This document shows positions 1 through 13,900 of a DNA stretch of 64,000 bases, in pieces. Location of the stretch: contig JAJEKV010000033.1 in the NCBI GenBank assembly GCA_021234155.1, forward strand, positions 5,944,635 to 6,008,634, written 5' to 3'. How positions within the stretch are numbered: the stretch's first letter is position 1; each line of letters opens with the position of its first letter. The notes beneath the pieces were generated by a model that was not told the DNA's origin, ran no database searches, and saw only the letters and a program-made list of their open reading frames with translations. Origin of the DNA: Isoetes taiwanensis (Eukaryota > Streptophyta > Lycopodiopsida > Isoetales > Isoetaceae). Position numbers and translations under genes: made by a program.

Positions 1-450
1 TACAGGGAGAGTTATTATTATCATAGGGGAAGAGCAGATTGCTTTGGGACTTTGATCCATTTAATGGCCACTTGCAACTCTGTTAGGCTTCTTGAGCTAG
101 TGGACTGGGGAGCAACCAAATTCCCATTTATCAGCCTCTCATCCGAGATCATTTCCATTACTTGCATGCTTATAATTTCTGAGTTTTATTTGCTTTTTCC
201 AGGTATATGGGCTTAATTCTCCTGCAAAGAGACTCAGGATTTCTTCTTAGGCAAATCTCATCGGATCAAAATATTTTTTTGATCTATATTATTTTGCTCA
301 TTTTCTGCTATTTTAAGCTACTCTTAAATCCTTATTAGCTTAAATCTTATGGCTTATCTCTTTGGATATGCCTATGACACTATGTAATTGTTTTCTATAA
401 TTAATGACTAAAAAGCTTCTTTCTCTCTCAAAAAAAAAAAAAAAAAAAAA
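1..450 (+). mobile_element. 3' end of a LINE (non-LTR retrotransposon) with poly(A) tail
   Basis: AT-rich non-coding sequence ends in 21 consecutive A residues (430-450), the usual 3' end of an L1-type LINE. The 16 bases at 447-462 (AAAATCATTTCCAACT) occur again at 7686-7701, where the 5' part of another LINE begins. This is the pattern expected if one LINE family member sat between two tandem units and the LINE-plus-unit block was later duplicated. The left end lies outside the window. Confidence 0.7.
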
Positions 451-730
451 TCATTTCCAACTAATGAGCCCAGACTATTATATTTTTTATTTTGCAACAA
501 GTTATAATCACATTTTATGGCACGAGAACTACTGCTCCGACTAGTTTTCCATCCTTCAAGAATGCTGAAACTTCATTTGCTTTATCCAATAGAAAACTAC
601 AGGTATCATTATCAGGAGTAACTTTGAAGCAATGTCTAAGGACCTCAACGCATCCCATTGAGTTAAATTAGCTACTGAAACTATTGCTTGGTTCACCCTA
701 TAATAGTAATAGAAATGATGGGATTGTGCT

Positions 731-1890
731 GGAAAGCGCTTTATGCCATCTTGAGAAACACGATCACCGAGGCGAGCTATATGATTGGGGCCATCGGGTC
801 ACATCTGTTCGCACCGGTCGAGCCTGTCCTTACATGCGGGTCGAGGTTTGGGGCCGGTCGTCTCTTTGGCGACCTGGAATGACTTGGGGCAAAAGTGCGA
901 AGGCATTTTTGGCGCGGGCACTTGGGGTGAGACCTTGCCCCCCTATCGGTCTAGCTGCAGAAAGCTGGATTCTTGCCGCCCGGGTGGCAGACCCTTGATA
1001 GACACATCGTCTATTTTGAAGAAAGTGGTTACTATGGGTGATGCTCGGCTCCCGCACCTGGCTTACACTTGTGGCCATGAGTCCCAGCGGCTTAGGGCTG
1101 TTGGAGGGGTAAGAGAGATCGGTGGTTCGCCGGATGGAACGTCGCGAGAACAATGAGATCGCGTCTGGGCGCAGCGTGACGATCATGACAACTGCGGGGA
1201 GTACCTAGATGCTTGTTTCCTTGGCAAGCTCACGGGACCCCATTGCTCTAGAGCAGGTCAAAATGGCCCATTACAAAGGAGCACATCAACCCCCGTGTTA
1301 GCGGGGCCCCGCGGCTCTACACGCATTCCCGGCCGCCCCACGAAAAGCGCGGACTCATTGCCTCCATTCGACAGGTGCCCACCATCTTCGCGATCGAGGC
1401 AGGCGGTGGATTGGGGAGCCCCGCCCGGGGGCGGGGCTCTGTCGGTCTTTGTCAAGCGGGTGCCATTGAGGATGAGTCTCACACTTTCGAGTTGCCCGGT
1501 GTTGGTCCGGATCCGGGCGGATCACGCTCCCTTAATGCGGCCGGACGTGCCCTTGCATTTGCCGATGAAACACCGCCGTCGATCGGGCCCTGGGGTCATA
1601 CATCCAGGAGGTACTTGGGGCTGCGAGGTCACATTTGCCCCCTTTGTTTGTCCGTGACTAGGCACTACGGGGTGGTGCATATTTGTATATATTGGGATGT
1701 TTACGCATTTTATATGATTAGCATAGTTTGTCGGTGATTCTTTTGCCCGCGGTTTTCCCTCGAAAACCAGCCGGGCGGGGGTTTTTTAATCCGGGCAATA
1801 ATCCGCTTGCTGCGTTTTTGTATTGGGTCCCATAGACCGATTGGTCTCCGTGGACGATAAAAGTACCTTCCTTCCTTCCTTCCTTCCTTC
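731..1890 (+). mobile_element. GC-rich non-autonomous retroelement with hairpin and CTTC tail
   Basis: This block is absent from units B and D, whose sequence runs straight from GATGGGATTGTG into CTAGAAT and TATAAACTTTC. It is strikingly GC-rich against AT-rich flanks, has no convincing ORF, and ends in a stable hairpin followed by a short CTTC microsatellite. That is the structure of a SINE or a truncated RTE-like LINE. Compared with unit D, a few target bases seem to have been lost. The element class is inferred from its 3' end only. Confidence 0.65.
1827..1890 (+). repeat. 3'-terminal nested hairpin plus CTTC microsatellite
   Basis: GTCC (1827-1830) pairs with GGAC (1852-1855). Inside, GACC-GATT-GGTC forms a four-base-pair stem. 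GATAAAAGTAC and about seven CTTC repeats follow. The same architecture with other stem bases occurs at 25432-25461 and, on the minus strand, at 33104-33132. Confidence 0.75.
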
Positions 1891-2687
1891 TATCAAACTT
1901 TATAAACTTTCTAGAAGGGATAAATAAAGTTTCGCATCATAAATCCAATACTTGCTCACTCCAACAAAGGAAAGAAAATCAGATCATCATATCTATTTAT
2001 GTCTGTGCATTTTCTTATATGGTCAAACTGAGTAGGATTTTCACCCGACTTTTCCAACAATGAGAAGGAAGACAAATCCACATCATAAGGAGATACATAA
2101 CATGGTGCAAGAATAATCGTATCTGAGCAATGCAAATGTTTTTTGTTGCAGGCTTTCTTTCAAAATGCCTTGATGCTCGAATCAACATGTCCTAATGCCA
2201 AATTGAATTCGCACACAGGTACCATGAAATCCGTTGTCATGGTTTTTCGCATAACACTAGTAACAGTTGCTTTTAAAAGTTGCTCAAATTCGGATTCAGA
2301 TGCTTACACTTGGGGTTCAAATTATTTGCAACAGATGGTATGGCCTGCACATCTCAAAAAACTAAACTCCTTTTTTCCCTACTAATTAGTGGTGTACTCC
2401 CATGCAGAAAGTTTGGCACTCCATTAGTTAGATACCTATTGATTACGATGTGCACTCATGCAGAAGCCTGTAACTGTTTAACATATTTCGAATTCAAATC
2501 AGAGAGAAGTGTTGTCACCACTCCAGAAAACCTTGACTGTAAAAATGTGCTTGATGCATCATGAAAAACAGAGTTTTTGAAAACTATTTTCATAACAAGA
2601 CGATTTGCTAAGGAATTGATTGACAAAGGGGCTTCCAGCCAGACCATTTCAACAACTGGTTGGGCCAAATAAAGGGGTTTGAAGGGT

Positions 2688-5600
2688 TGAGAGTAATGTA
2701 CAAGGAGTATTCAAGAACTGATGAGGATAAGAGTAGCAAGGACAACAGCAAGACAACAAGGCTCAAAAAAAGTGACCAGGAGCGAACCCGACATAACAAC
2801 GCCATTGTTAATTGTGAGTTCTTGGCATACACCCTGCAGCAGCAGTCTATGACTGCCTGATGCTACAAAGCTGCCGTGCTCATGATCACAGAATAAGAAC
2901 AAGAAAAACAAATATGTATAAAGAGTGAAGGAAATGTGGCCAAATGAGGCTCTCTAAACTTGAGATAAAACCTGAGTACATCTGAAGAGGCTCCGGTCTA
3001 ATATAGTGTAGACCACACATCGGAGCCCTATATCTAGCTAAATCTAAGCCATACAATTAAGTTAACCTAAATATGCCAAGTGTCGTCTGCCACCACTGAC
3101 ACCTAACATGTGTACAATGTTAACCACTAGGTGGTTAACAATCTATTTGAGGCTTCCTTCATCTGTTTGTTAGATCTATGATGTAACCATTGTTCCCGCC
3201 ATTGTTGCAAGATAAAAGATCCGCCCAAATATTAGGTTGTGTTTGCTTAACGAAACACTATGTTTTCTTCAAGGGTAATGCTTTCAATGGCCTGAGGTTT
3301 ATCTTAATACTTAATTGATAAGACTGCTTTTGTATTAGTCTACATACACTTATGAACAAACTGAACACGAATTCCATATCTCGTAGTTCAAGGATTATGC
3401 TTTCAATGGCCCGAAGTTTATCTTAATATTTAGTTGATAAGATTGCGTACGTGTTAGTCTATATCCACCTACTTTTTAGATAAAGTTACAAATTTCTGCC
3501 ATTTTTTAAATACTGGGGCTAGTTGATGAAAAACTAAGAGTATACAGGTACGTTTTCCTAAATATTTAAGAGGCATAATTGCAATGAAAAAAGAAGCAAT
3601 GATTTATGCTCCCAATGCTGTCAAATTTGATTTTATGCCTTAGGCAGGGAAGTCTCTTTCTTTCAAAAACAAGTGAAAGATCATGGTCAAGCAGATGAAT
3701 GCTTCCGAGAAGCTATTAGCCATGACATGCATCATATTATGAGCTTGAGAGCATTGGCAGCTTTATCCTGGCACAAAGGGTTCCTCGCTGAAGCGGAGGT
3801 TCTATTGCAAAGTGCTACCAGAGGACATCCAAATGAAGAATTTATCCTTTGGACACTTCTTAGTCAAGTCTATTCAAGTCTAATAGATTATCAAAAAAAA
3901 AAAAAATTCTATATCAGGGTTGATAGCAAGAGTATACTTTAGTACATCATAAAGAGTATTCTATTCTATTCTATTCTTCAACTTCTTATTTCTATTTTAC
4001 AAAATTAAAGCACGATTCGAGCTTTGAACATTGCTAGCAAAACTACTCATCTTGATTTACGGCAACAAAAATCCTATATTGACTTTTTAAGGTCATTGTA
4101 CTTGCTTCTATAATCTTCAACTTAAGGCATTGGTTATATACCTAAAGCTTGCAAAAGTTGAATTTGGACATTCAAGGGAAAAGCTAAATTTAAACATGGC
4201 TAACCAGATTATATAAGATCTTTCTTTTTCTTGCTAAGTCTATGGTGCTCAAGATGATAGATCTCAATATCTTCTCTGCCTTAGAAAGGCTGCAATTCAA
4301 TATCTCAATGTTTGTCTACAAAGGTAACATGGTTCATAGTTACAATGTACTAGCCGCAATTGTGCTTCTTGATCTTCAGTTGCCAATAGAAGCAAATGAA
4401 GTGCATAAGCTTGAGGAAGCATTGCTGTCAGAGTATCAGATGTGTGTTGCAAGGTATCATGAACTGTTGAGTGACGATGTTAGTGCCGAAAGAGTGCTTG
4501 AAGAAGCTCTTAATTTATCATAGTATGATATAAAGATATGGTTGATGATTGCCAACCTTCGGTTCCATTATGGGCAATTTGGAGAAGCTCTTAAGGCATT
4601 TATAAAGGTAACTAACACATGTTTATATGATATTTAAGGTTCAGTAATCCATAAAAATGCTTTATGACTTTTATAATTACAGGGTATCCAGTTTTTGAAA
4701 GAAGCAAACCAGACATGTACACCTTTCTTAAGTTAGAGAGGTGATTTTTGAACCTTGGAGACCATGAAAATGCGAAACAAACATTTCTCAAGGGCAGCAG
4801 TGAGAAGCAATGTAGCAATATGCAACTTGGTGCATGATAGTGTGAAGTGGACTTTCTTGGATGCCATGCTTTTGAAATTGGGATTTGGGTCTGGTTTCCG
4901 ATCTATGATGCATAAAATGTTGATTTCTGCTAAGGGGGTAGTACTGTATCATGGAGAACCATTGGTTCTTTTTCCAATTGAACGTGGAATAAGGCAAGGT
5001 TGCCCTTTAGCTCCTTTTTTGTTTACTATAGTGGCAGAAGGACTTTCGCAACTATTGCATGAGGCTGAAAAGGATGGTTTGGTAAAGGGATTATTATTGG
5101 TGGAAGGTGAACAGGTTTTGGTTAATCAGTTTGCAGACGATACCTTCTTGCTAGTGGACGGTGACGAGAATAATGTGCAGATAATCAAAAAGATTTTGGG
5201 TATATTTTCAATTGCATCTGGTTGTCTCCTTAATTGGGCTAAGTGTAGTGCTTTATGGGTGGGAAAGGAAGCAGTTCCACATTTTTTATATGAGTATGCC
5301 TGGAAGGTTGTTGTACCATCTGCAAAGACAAAGCTTCTAGGAGTCCCCTTTGGTTTAGATATTGACATGAATGAAGCATGGGATGAAATTATCTTAAATT
5401 TACAAAGGCAATTGATTTGGTGGAGAGGTTCAAAGCTATCCTTGGCAGGTAGAATTCAAGTAGCTAAGTCAGTATTGAACAATATGCATATTTATTTGGT
5501 TTCGGTTCTATTGGCTCCAGCTTCTAAGTTTGCAGAGATAAAAAAGATTGTAAGAGATTTTGTCTGGTGTACCGATCAAGGAGGCACTGTGAAGGTGGCG

Positions 5601-7040
5601 TGGAAGAAATGTATGTTGTTTAAACAACAAGGAGGACTTGGTATGTTGGATCTTTCTTTACAGGGTAAGGTCTTAGCTTCTAAGCTATTGTTCAGTTTGT
5701 TGAAAGATGATTGTGCATCACCAGGTATGAAGTTACTTAAACAATCAGTAAAGAAGTGTATGGTTTTTCATAAGCGAGGTGTGAGAATTGAGCTCCCTTG
5801 GGCATTGTTATATCCATTGAAAGCTTATTCACATGCCTCTCCAGTACTGAAAGGCTTGCTTCGGGCCTGGAAGGTAGTCCAGCAAGTGATTACATTTGAT
5901 TGGGAAGCTTGTCTCCAGGCATCTTCCCCCTTTCTGTGGCTGCCTTTGTATACTCATGGACAACTACACCCAGTTGTAGAATTTATGCATGCGCATTCCC
6001 AAGCGAGGTGGAGGAGAGCAGGTATTATTTCTATTGAACAGTGGTATTTTGGTATTGACATTGCTCCTTGGCAATGGTTTCATGAGACATATGGGTTGTT
6101 GGATAAAGATATCAGTATATGGGCTTATGTAGCAAGTGCTTTTCCTCTAATTAAGAAGGTGGGTAACAAGAGATGCTGGAATTTTGTTCAAGGTATTAAA
6201 GAAGGCAAGAAGCTAGTAAGTTCATGCTACAGATTGCTTACCTCCTCAAGTACTTTATCACCTTCTCGAAAATGGCACTTACAGACTTTGCCTTCTCAAT
6301 GGCAATCCATCTGGAACCTTGTTTGGTCTAAATATAATCCTCCAAAGGTAAATGTTCTACTTTGGCAGGTGATTCATCGCTCTTTGAGAGTTAATGAGAT
6401 GGTTCATCGCTTTAAGCCGTGAGTAAGCCCACTTTGCCCAATGTGTGAGCGGTGCACTGAAACATTGGAGCACTGTTTATATTTGTGTGCAGAGCTGAGT
6501 AGTCTTAAGTCCTGGCTGCATTCTCTTTTTGGAGTATCTTTGGATAGTCAACACTTTCTTTTGGGTATTTATCCAAATCAGTGGACTGCTTCTAAAAGGA
6601 TTGCATTTCACATGGCAAAGTCTTGGCTAATATGGAGTGTATGGAAGCGAAGGCGAAGAAAGGTCTTTTATGATAAGCGTATTTCTTCTCAGGTGGTGCT
6701 TCAAGAAATTCATAAGAAGTTGTATAATTGTTTTCAGATCTCCAATTGGCCTGATCGTATTAAAATTCCAATATGGAGTGATCATCTAAAAGTGATTGAT
6801 GCTTCAGGGACATTTCTTACTTCTGGAAGTACTTTGTAATATTTTGAGTGTATAATATGAAGTAAAACACGTTCTTCAAAAAAACAACTTGGTGCATGCA
6901 TTTCATTTTACAGGTTAGGAGATATGTTACATGCAGAAATAACTTTGATAGAAGTTCAAGGTTGCCTTGCATGGGGAAAGGCAACAAATCTTAGGTTGTT
7001 GCCATTTTTGTATGGAAGAACGCACTGCTAAAAAATATAT
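2688..7040 (+). pseudogene. CFAP70-like TPR gene remnant, copy A
   Basis: Several exon-like pieces are arranged in gene order. At 2698-2860 there is a charged segment beginning MYKEYSR. At about 3640-3890 a TPR exon includes ADECFREAISHD and LSWHKGFLAEAEVLLQSA. At 4300-4607 lies an exon with LLSEYQMCVARYHELL that ends at a GT donor (4608). At 4683-4836 an exon follows an AG acceptor and contains GDHENAKQTFLKGSS. The last part continues after a LINE at about 6913 with RLGDMLHAEITLIE. The order and the motifs resemble the C-terminal TPR region of CFAP70, a ciliary axoneme protein. In-frame stops (after EEALNLS, and at the end of FLKLER) and the LINE insertion mark it as broken. The family name is from memory and moderately certain; TPR character is firm. 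Confidence 0.55.
4837..6884 (+). mobile_element. 5'-truncated L1-type LINE inserted in a CFAP70-like exon, copy A
   Basis: The insertion is flanked by a 14-bp target duplication, CAACTTGGTGCATG (4823-4836 and 6885-6898). Unit C keeps the uninterrupted site near 21110. The coding part starts inside the reverse transcriptase near motif A (DSVKWTFLDA). It keeps the RQGCPLAPFLF motif, the catalytic FADD box, the WWRGSKLSLAGR region and the C-terminal zinc-binding segment with ETLEHC. One in-frame TGA (6420-6422) splits an otherwise open frame that ends at 6839. The endonuclease and ORF1 are missing because of 5' truncation. The 3' end is short and A-rich. Confidence 0.9.
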
Positions 7041-8298
7041 CCAGTATGGATTGCTTAAATATAGAGTTATGACAAAGTTAAAACCTTGAGTTTTGCCAGT
7101 TCAAGGTTGTCTAGGTTAGTCTCCATTTTTGTGTGATAAGTATCGATTGGTTTAAAAAAAACGACGATGGTAAATTACATGGTAAATTAAATGGAGAAAG
7201 TTAAACATTTGATTTTTAACAGGTCAAAGTTGTTTCCATTTTTATGTGCATTAGTTAAAAAGAATTAATCATGACAAATATTGTCAGTTGACATGGCAAT
7301 GTAACATACAGTGTAAGCTATTGTTTGCTCGACATCCCATTTGGGTAAGTTATACCTAACAAAACATTGTCAAAGCCTTTTGATGTGCATGACTAATTTT
7401 AATAGCTATTTTCTTTTCTTATTTTGGATGCAAGTAAATAATGAAATGATCGACAACGTAATTGTTTCCAGCCATGTATCATATACAAGCCTAACAGTTG
7501 AAAGTAGAGCCTTATTACCTCGAGGCACACGTAATTGAATGAAATGTTACGCAAGCGTAATTCTTTCCAATGGCGTAAAATATACAAGCCTTACATATTA
7601 GTTCTAGCTATTTCCTGGAGAAGCCCCCGTTTAAATCCAATAAACTCCCTTCGTCAGATAGATATTATAATGGTAACTCAAAAACAAAATCATTTCCAAC
7701 TGGGCAAAAGGTCCGCAACCATAAAAACCTATTACGTCAGCATGAGAGCGCTATTTTTCTTAAATTGTTTGTCTTATCTGATTCAAACTGATTCTTGATG
7801 AATTTCTCCAGGAATTGTGCAATTGAGTCGGATTTGTGATCGATTCCTTTGCTGGCTTTGTAGAGGCCAAGCAATATTCGAATTCTCCTTGATCTAAGCT
7901 CCATATGGATGGGAAATTTTTTGTAATTCTGAAGCAGGATCTGAGAATTACATGTGGTTTTCTCCAAGGCTCCTTTTCTGAGCTTTGAAATTATCTAATC
8001 TTCAAGCAAGTCTTCCCGGATCATCTGTTTGAACCAGAATACACCTTCACTTCTTGTTCAGAAGAATTCGAATGCGAAATTATTGATTCTTGGGTTCTTG
8101 AATTTACAGGAAAGAATAACATTTCCTCTACAACAATCTTTCAAGTCTATTGTGGCTGGGCTGATAAAAAGATCACGGTATAGGTGTTCTCAGAATGATC
8201 TTGAGTTCAAAAGTTCTGGTTTTGTTCTTTCTGGCTCAATTTGGTTTTCCTCTCTTTCTTATTTCCATTATCCTTCAATTAACCGCCTTATTCCTTGA

Positions 8299-9535
8299 TT
8301 GTCTTGTTTAATTTCTCCCTTTGTCGATCCATGTATTGCCTTTCTTAGAACTCTGTTTTTCCCCCTTCTTTCTCTATGGCTAATTTTACTGAAAATAAAA
8401 AAAAATTCAAATATTTCGAAAAACCTAAATGCCAACTCACTCATTCTTCTACACAAATTTATGCTTCTTGCTCCCGATCAGAGAGGCGTTCTGCTCAATC
8501 AATTAACCTCCTTTCACTCCAATCCTTCCAATGTGATTAAATTTGGGGATTTTGCTGATTTAAATTTTCTTTCAAAAGAGATGCATCACATTTCCAGAGA
8601 TGTTCCACAATGGGACAATCTATCTAAAGATCCAAACATTTGGTGGCTTCACCCCTATCCCGGTGCTAATGGTGTGCCCATTCCTTATGGGGATCCAAGA
8701 CACCTTTCAACAAATTCACTCCAATCAAGACCTTACACAAGAATTCTACAACTTGCAATATCTGACCCGACCTGACCTCCAGCTGTTCAAAGGTATTCAT
8801 CTAAACAGCTCCTCCATTGCTTCTAAAATTGAGTCTTTGTCTTCTACTGCTGTGGTCATTTTTGTTGATAAAGTTGGAGTGAATATACAACAACTTTGGG
8901 ATCATCTACTCAGATTAAATAAAGGAATTGTCATAAACTCTATTTACTGGCTAAACTATCCCTATCTCCTAATGGAATGTGGTAATAGCAGAACTGCTAA
9001 TTTTATGTTAAATTTGGGGCACTCGACCTTCAATACGTTTCAAATTTCTTTCATAAAGTGGAGTCCTTCTCTGCCTATCAGTGACTTTGGAAAATTCTTT
9101 ATTGCATCAGTGAGCATGAATGACTTGTCCCCTATCTATTGGAATGAAGATTGTTTTTCCAAAATTTTCAATTCCTTTGGATCCTACATTTCTTCTGAAT
9201 TTTCTCCATATAAGCCTCCAAAATGTTATATCCAACTTGACATTACTAAACCAATTCCTACCTCCATTCCCCTGATTGATTTCTTTGGCAAACCTATGGC
9301 TCTTAATCTTAGATGGGTAGGATTACCAAATTTCTGCCAGAATTGCAAAACCAGGCACTTTTTTCACTCATCTTGCAGTTTCAAGGAAATAAAAGGTTCA
9401 GAAAATCAGGTTCAAGAAGAATTACATGGGGAATCAAAAAATATCAACAACTTTGTTCATTCTTCAAAGCAAAGGCAGAATATAGATGCACAGAGAAATC
9501 TGCCTAATTCTCGAGAAGTGATAAATCAAAGTTAG
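8299..9535 (+). pseudogene. LINE ORF1, RNA-binding protein with degenerate zinc knuckle
   Basis: The reading frame shifts once between about 8690 and 8775, so the protein is in two pieces. The second piece has the layout of plant LINE ORF1 proteins (DUF4283-like). A globular domain with WLNYPYLLMECGN and DFGKFFIASVSM comes first. A cysteine-histidine cluster CQNCKTRHFFHSSC at about 9339-9380 follows, then a low-complexity tail. The spacing of the first histidine departs by one residue from the usual CX2CX4HX4C, so the knuckle may not fold. It would bind LINE RNA during retrotransposition. A further open stretch at 9659-10632, rich in N, Q and S, may be a continuation broken by stops. Confidence 0.7.
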
Positions 9536-10995
9536 CAAAATCAAGTTAAGGAGGTTAACTACAACAATTATAATCTCCAAGATTGGATACCATATACAAA
9601 GGTCAATGGTAGCAGAAAAAGAATTCTCAAAAAAAGAGAATCCAAACAGAAGCAACTGTTGGAAGAAGAAAATAAGGTTACCAGTTTTATGCACAAGAAA
9701 TTCACATCCTTTAAGCTTGCTCCCTCAACAATTAAAGTCCTAAATAAGGGTGTCTTCTTCAAAACTGACAACAGAAAAGATTTGGCTACTGGCATATCAA
9801 CTCAAAAAGCAAAAGTGGCCAATAATGGACAAAATAAATCAATTCTCAAGGGAAAAGCTCCAATCCAGCATCAACACTTTGATTTGCATCAAACTCTGAA
9901 GGATATTATGCTGGATTCTAAAAGGTTGCGGCAGAAAGGCATATAGAGATTAAAATTCAAGATAATCCCAGAGAAACTTGCCACTCAACAATTGGTTGCA
10001 AACTACAGATTTCAAGGGATAAAGAAGAGTCATTAATTATAGAAAACAAAAATTCTGATATTGATAATTCTGAAAAAGCAGAATCTCAGAGCAAAATTCA
10101 ATGTTCAAATAGCTTTGGAATCCTAGCTCAGCTAAATATTGACTCTATTGCAGAAAGTATTGAGACTCTAACCTCAGTTGATATTATGGACTCCACCTTG
10201 CCTATCTCCACTCATTCTTTGACTCATAATCCTTCCACTCCTCATCCTCTTATAGACTTATCTGACACCCAAGTTCACTCTACCATTCCTGCACAACCTG
10301 AATATCCATGTTTCATTGGTTCTATCTCCAGCCAAATAGCTCAACAGCTTGCTGAGTTGCATGTGGAAATTGATGGCCAAGGTTTTCTCAGCAGAAATTT
10401 AGATCACCAGTCAGATACAGATGGCAGTGACAATTTAACTCATGACAATGGGAATATTGGTAAGGAAATACAGTTCATGGGGTCTGAGAATTTGGAAGAT
10501 AGAATTGAGACAACAATAGGGCAGGAAAATAATGGGAACAAGCTTCAAGATGGGGAAAGCATCTTGAATTTGGCAGGAATTAGCAGCAGGCATTTTCCAG
10601 GCAAGATCTCACCCCTATTGATAATAGTTTAATTGTATCTACTGCTGTTAATTGTGACACAAGCTCAAATCCAAGTCCTTGCTGTGGACCTAAATTTTGG
10701 AGCTGCTCTCACCAACCAAACCAGGTTATTTCTGATATTGATAATTCTGACAAAGAAAATGAGGTTGATAATAATACTTTAAATATTGTTAATAATGGTT
10801 CCTGGGAAGATGATTCCTTTCTATTATTTCCTTCATCTTGTGCCTTATCTTCCAATCCTAAATCCAAAAAGGGGAAGACTATCTAATAGAATACTTAATA
10901 ATCTAGGAACCCCTGCTAACAACACCAGATATAAGGCCAAAGAGAATTTTAAATCTTGATCTGCTCTTTCCTCATTCTCTCTTGATTTCTTTCCA

Positions 10996-13900
10996 ATGAA
11001 GATTTTATCTTGGAATTTAAGAGGGATCAAAGGTCCCCTAAAGAGAAGGAGGGCTATTTCACAGATTAGGGAATACAAGGCAGATATTATTATGCTGCAA
11101 GAACTGAGACTTCCCAATTTTCAATGCTCAAACCTGGTTTCTATTTAGATTGAGGCTACAAATACTTCAGGGGGACTTTGTATGATTTGGAGAAATCTTA
11201 ATCATTCTACTCTGTATAACAGTCCTTGTAAAAGATGGCAAGCAGTGATTTTTAATTACTCAAATTCTTACTTTGAAGTTGTGAACATCTATGCCCCAAC
11301 CAATTCGAGAGCTTGTATTGATTTTAAATCTAACAATAATTTCAGTATGTCTGTCAAGGAGAGGGAAAATTGGGAAATCCTGTTGGACTCACACTTGTTC
11401 AGTTACATCCCTTCTTCTACTGCCAAATATACATGGTCAAACAACCAAGATGGCCACTCCAGAGTTTATTGTGCCTTGGATAGGTTTTATGTTAAAAAAT
11501 CTGATCTGCCTTTCTGGGACAATTGTGTTGTTTCGAGTGATGAAAGCACCTCAATTTCAGATCATCAACCACAGTTCCTTCAGACCAAGCATTCTTTAGG
11601 CATCAAGAGACAAGGTAATATTCCTTTTAAACTAAATTGCTCCATTTTGAGCAATGAAAAGTTCTGTGCTGAATTTAGTGTGTTCTATAGCAACCTCCCG
11701 AGAGTTTATGATAATCATTCTATGAAAGCTTTCTACTCTAATATAAAGGCTGCTAAATCATGGATCAAAAAATGGTCCAAAACTCTGAATGATCAAAAGA
11801 GAGATACAAAAAACAAGCTTTTGATTGCCATGAAGGAAGTCAGATCTAAATTGCAGACTGACCCTTTAAATTCTACCTTGCAGTTAATTGAGGATGATCT
11901 AGAACATGATATTAAGGATATTGAGGAATATGAAGCCAAAGGGGCTGCCATGAAAAGCAAAATTAAATTCCATAATTGCATGGATAACTGCAATTCAAAA
12001 TTCTTTTTTAGAATTGCCAAGAATAGGCTGCTTACAAAACAGATCTCTTGCATTCAAGGGTAAAAGCATGTTAGGGTGTACCACTTTTGGAACCTGCAAA
12101 AGTACATACACTAGGTACTTCAGAACTGGGTACTTTCTCATTTTTATTTTCATTAAAACTAGTACAAATATCCAAAATAAAAGTCAAGGACGCATTAATA
12201 TTCAAAGTCAAGATAAAGATAATGCTACTGGAGGCCAAAATATATATAAAAGTTCTAGAATGTACCTTTTATTGAGATATTACACAGGTACCCAGTCCTA
12301 GGTACCTTTTTAGGTACCTTTTTGGTCACTAAATAATACTTTTTAAGGGACACCCTAACATGCTTTTACCCTCAAGATGATAATGGCAATATTCTCAATG
12401 ATCCAAAAGGCATCACTGATGATTTATTCTCAAAGTATTCCTCTATATTCTCTAATCAGCAAAATGTCAATTGGCATAATGCTGAGGCAAAGGGATTTGT
12501 GGATATTTTAAACTCTCTGCCTAATAATATTGTTGACCCTTTAAATGATCAGATTTTAAGAATGCCTTCAGAAGAGGAGATCAAGCAAATTCTAAATAGC
12601 CTGGCTAAAGGAAAGAGTCCAGGCCCTGATGGCCTACCCCCAGAATTTTACATTAAATTTTGGGATATTATTAAGCATGATCTGGTTCATATGATTAATG
12701 GCTTTTGGTTCTCCAACCATCTGCACCCTGCCTTGTCCTCTAAATTTATCTCTCTTATTCCTAAAATTGATAATCCCGAGACTTTTTAGTGATTGGAGGC
12801 CTATATCTTTGACCAATACAACTTATAAGATCGTGCAAAAACCATAGCCAATAGAATCAAGGTTTTCTCCAAAAAATATAAGCTTGCACCAATCAGCTTT
12901 CTTATCTAACAGGTATATTCTTGACAACTATATAGCAGCTATGGAGGGCATGCATTGGGCTAGAATTTCAAATCAAAATTGTGTCCTATTGAAGCTTGAC
13001 TTTGCTAAGGCCTTTGATACTGTGAGATGGGACTTTCTAATTCTTGCCCTGCAAAAAATTGGCCTTCCTACCAAATTAATAGATCTGATCATGGGGCTCA
13101 ACTTAAGATCTCAGTCATCAATTTTAATTAATGGTTCTCCAAGCACATTCTTTTCTCTTAACAAAGGTGTTAGGCAGGGCTGTCCTCTAGCCCCCTACCT
13201 ATTTATTATTGTAGCTGAAATGCTAACAAGGGTAATTCAGCACTATCAGCAGGCTGGAAATATTGAAGGATTATGGTTTCCTGGTAATGTAAACCAATTA
13301 TCTTTAATGCAATATGCAGATGATTCCTTTAGCTTCTTGAAGAATGAGATTAATAACATTGAATTCTTCCTGAATACCATTAAGGGATTTAGTGCTGCTT
13401 CTGGGATCTACCTCAATCAGCAAAAATGCATCATCCTTGGAGAGTCAAATCGACCTGATATCTTTGGTATTAAATGTTTTAACTTTAGTCATCCTACTAC
13501 TCTCCTTGGTATGCCCCTCTCTTTGGATACATCTGTTAAGAATCTATGGTCCCCCATTGTCTCCAAGATTAGGAGAAAGCTCAATAACTATGGCAATTGT
13601 CTTTCTTTAGCTGGAAGAACAATCATTGCTAACTCTGTTCTTTCTAGTTCTCATATATATTTTTCTTCTGCTCTTCTGGCTCCAAAATGTATCTATCAGC
13701 AGATTGAGAAAATAGTAAGGAACTATATTTGGGGCAAAAATCACATGGTTAATTGGAATTATGTTACTCAGAAAAAAAATAAAGGAGGGCTTGGCTGTAA
13801 AAATTTGCTTCTTCAAGGTTATGCTTTAGCAGAAAAATATGTCTGGAAGACTTTGTATAATCAGGGCAATCCAGCTACTTCCTTTATCAAGTATTGGCTT

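Larger units (their letters stand above)
463..7701. repeat. Tandem unit A of the CFAP70-like array
   Basis: This unit aligns by eye with units B, C and D over most of its length. It carries two insertions: a GC-rich element (731-1890) and a 2-kb LINE (4837-6884). It ends in AAAATCATTTCCAACT, which also closes units B (19000) and C (21770), so the array has a clear head-to-tail period. Apart from the exon remnants listed separately it is AT-rich sequence with no coding signal that I recognise. Confidence 0.85.

Noticed and set aside
684-1737. Several overlapping frames of 64-123 codons in the GC-rich block
   Set aside because: They run on both strands and in several frames with no motif, and the block is a non-coding retroelement absent from sister units; GC-rich sequence has few stops by chance.
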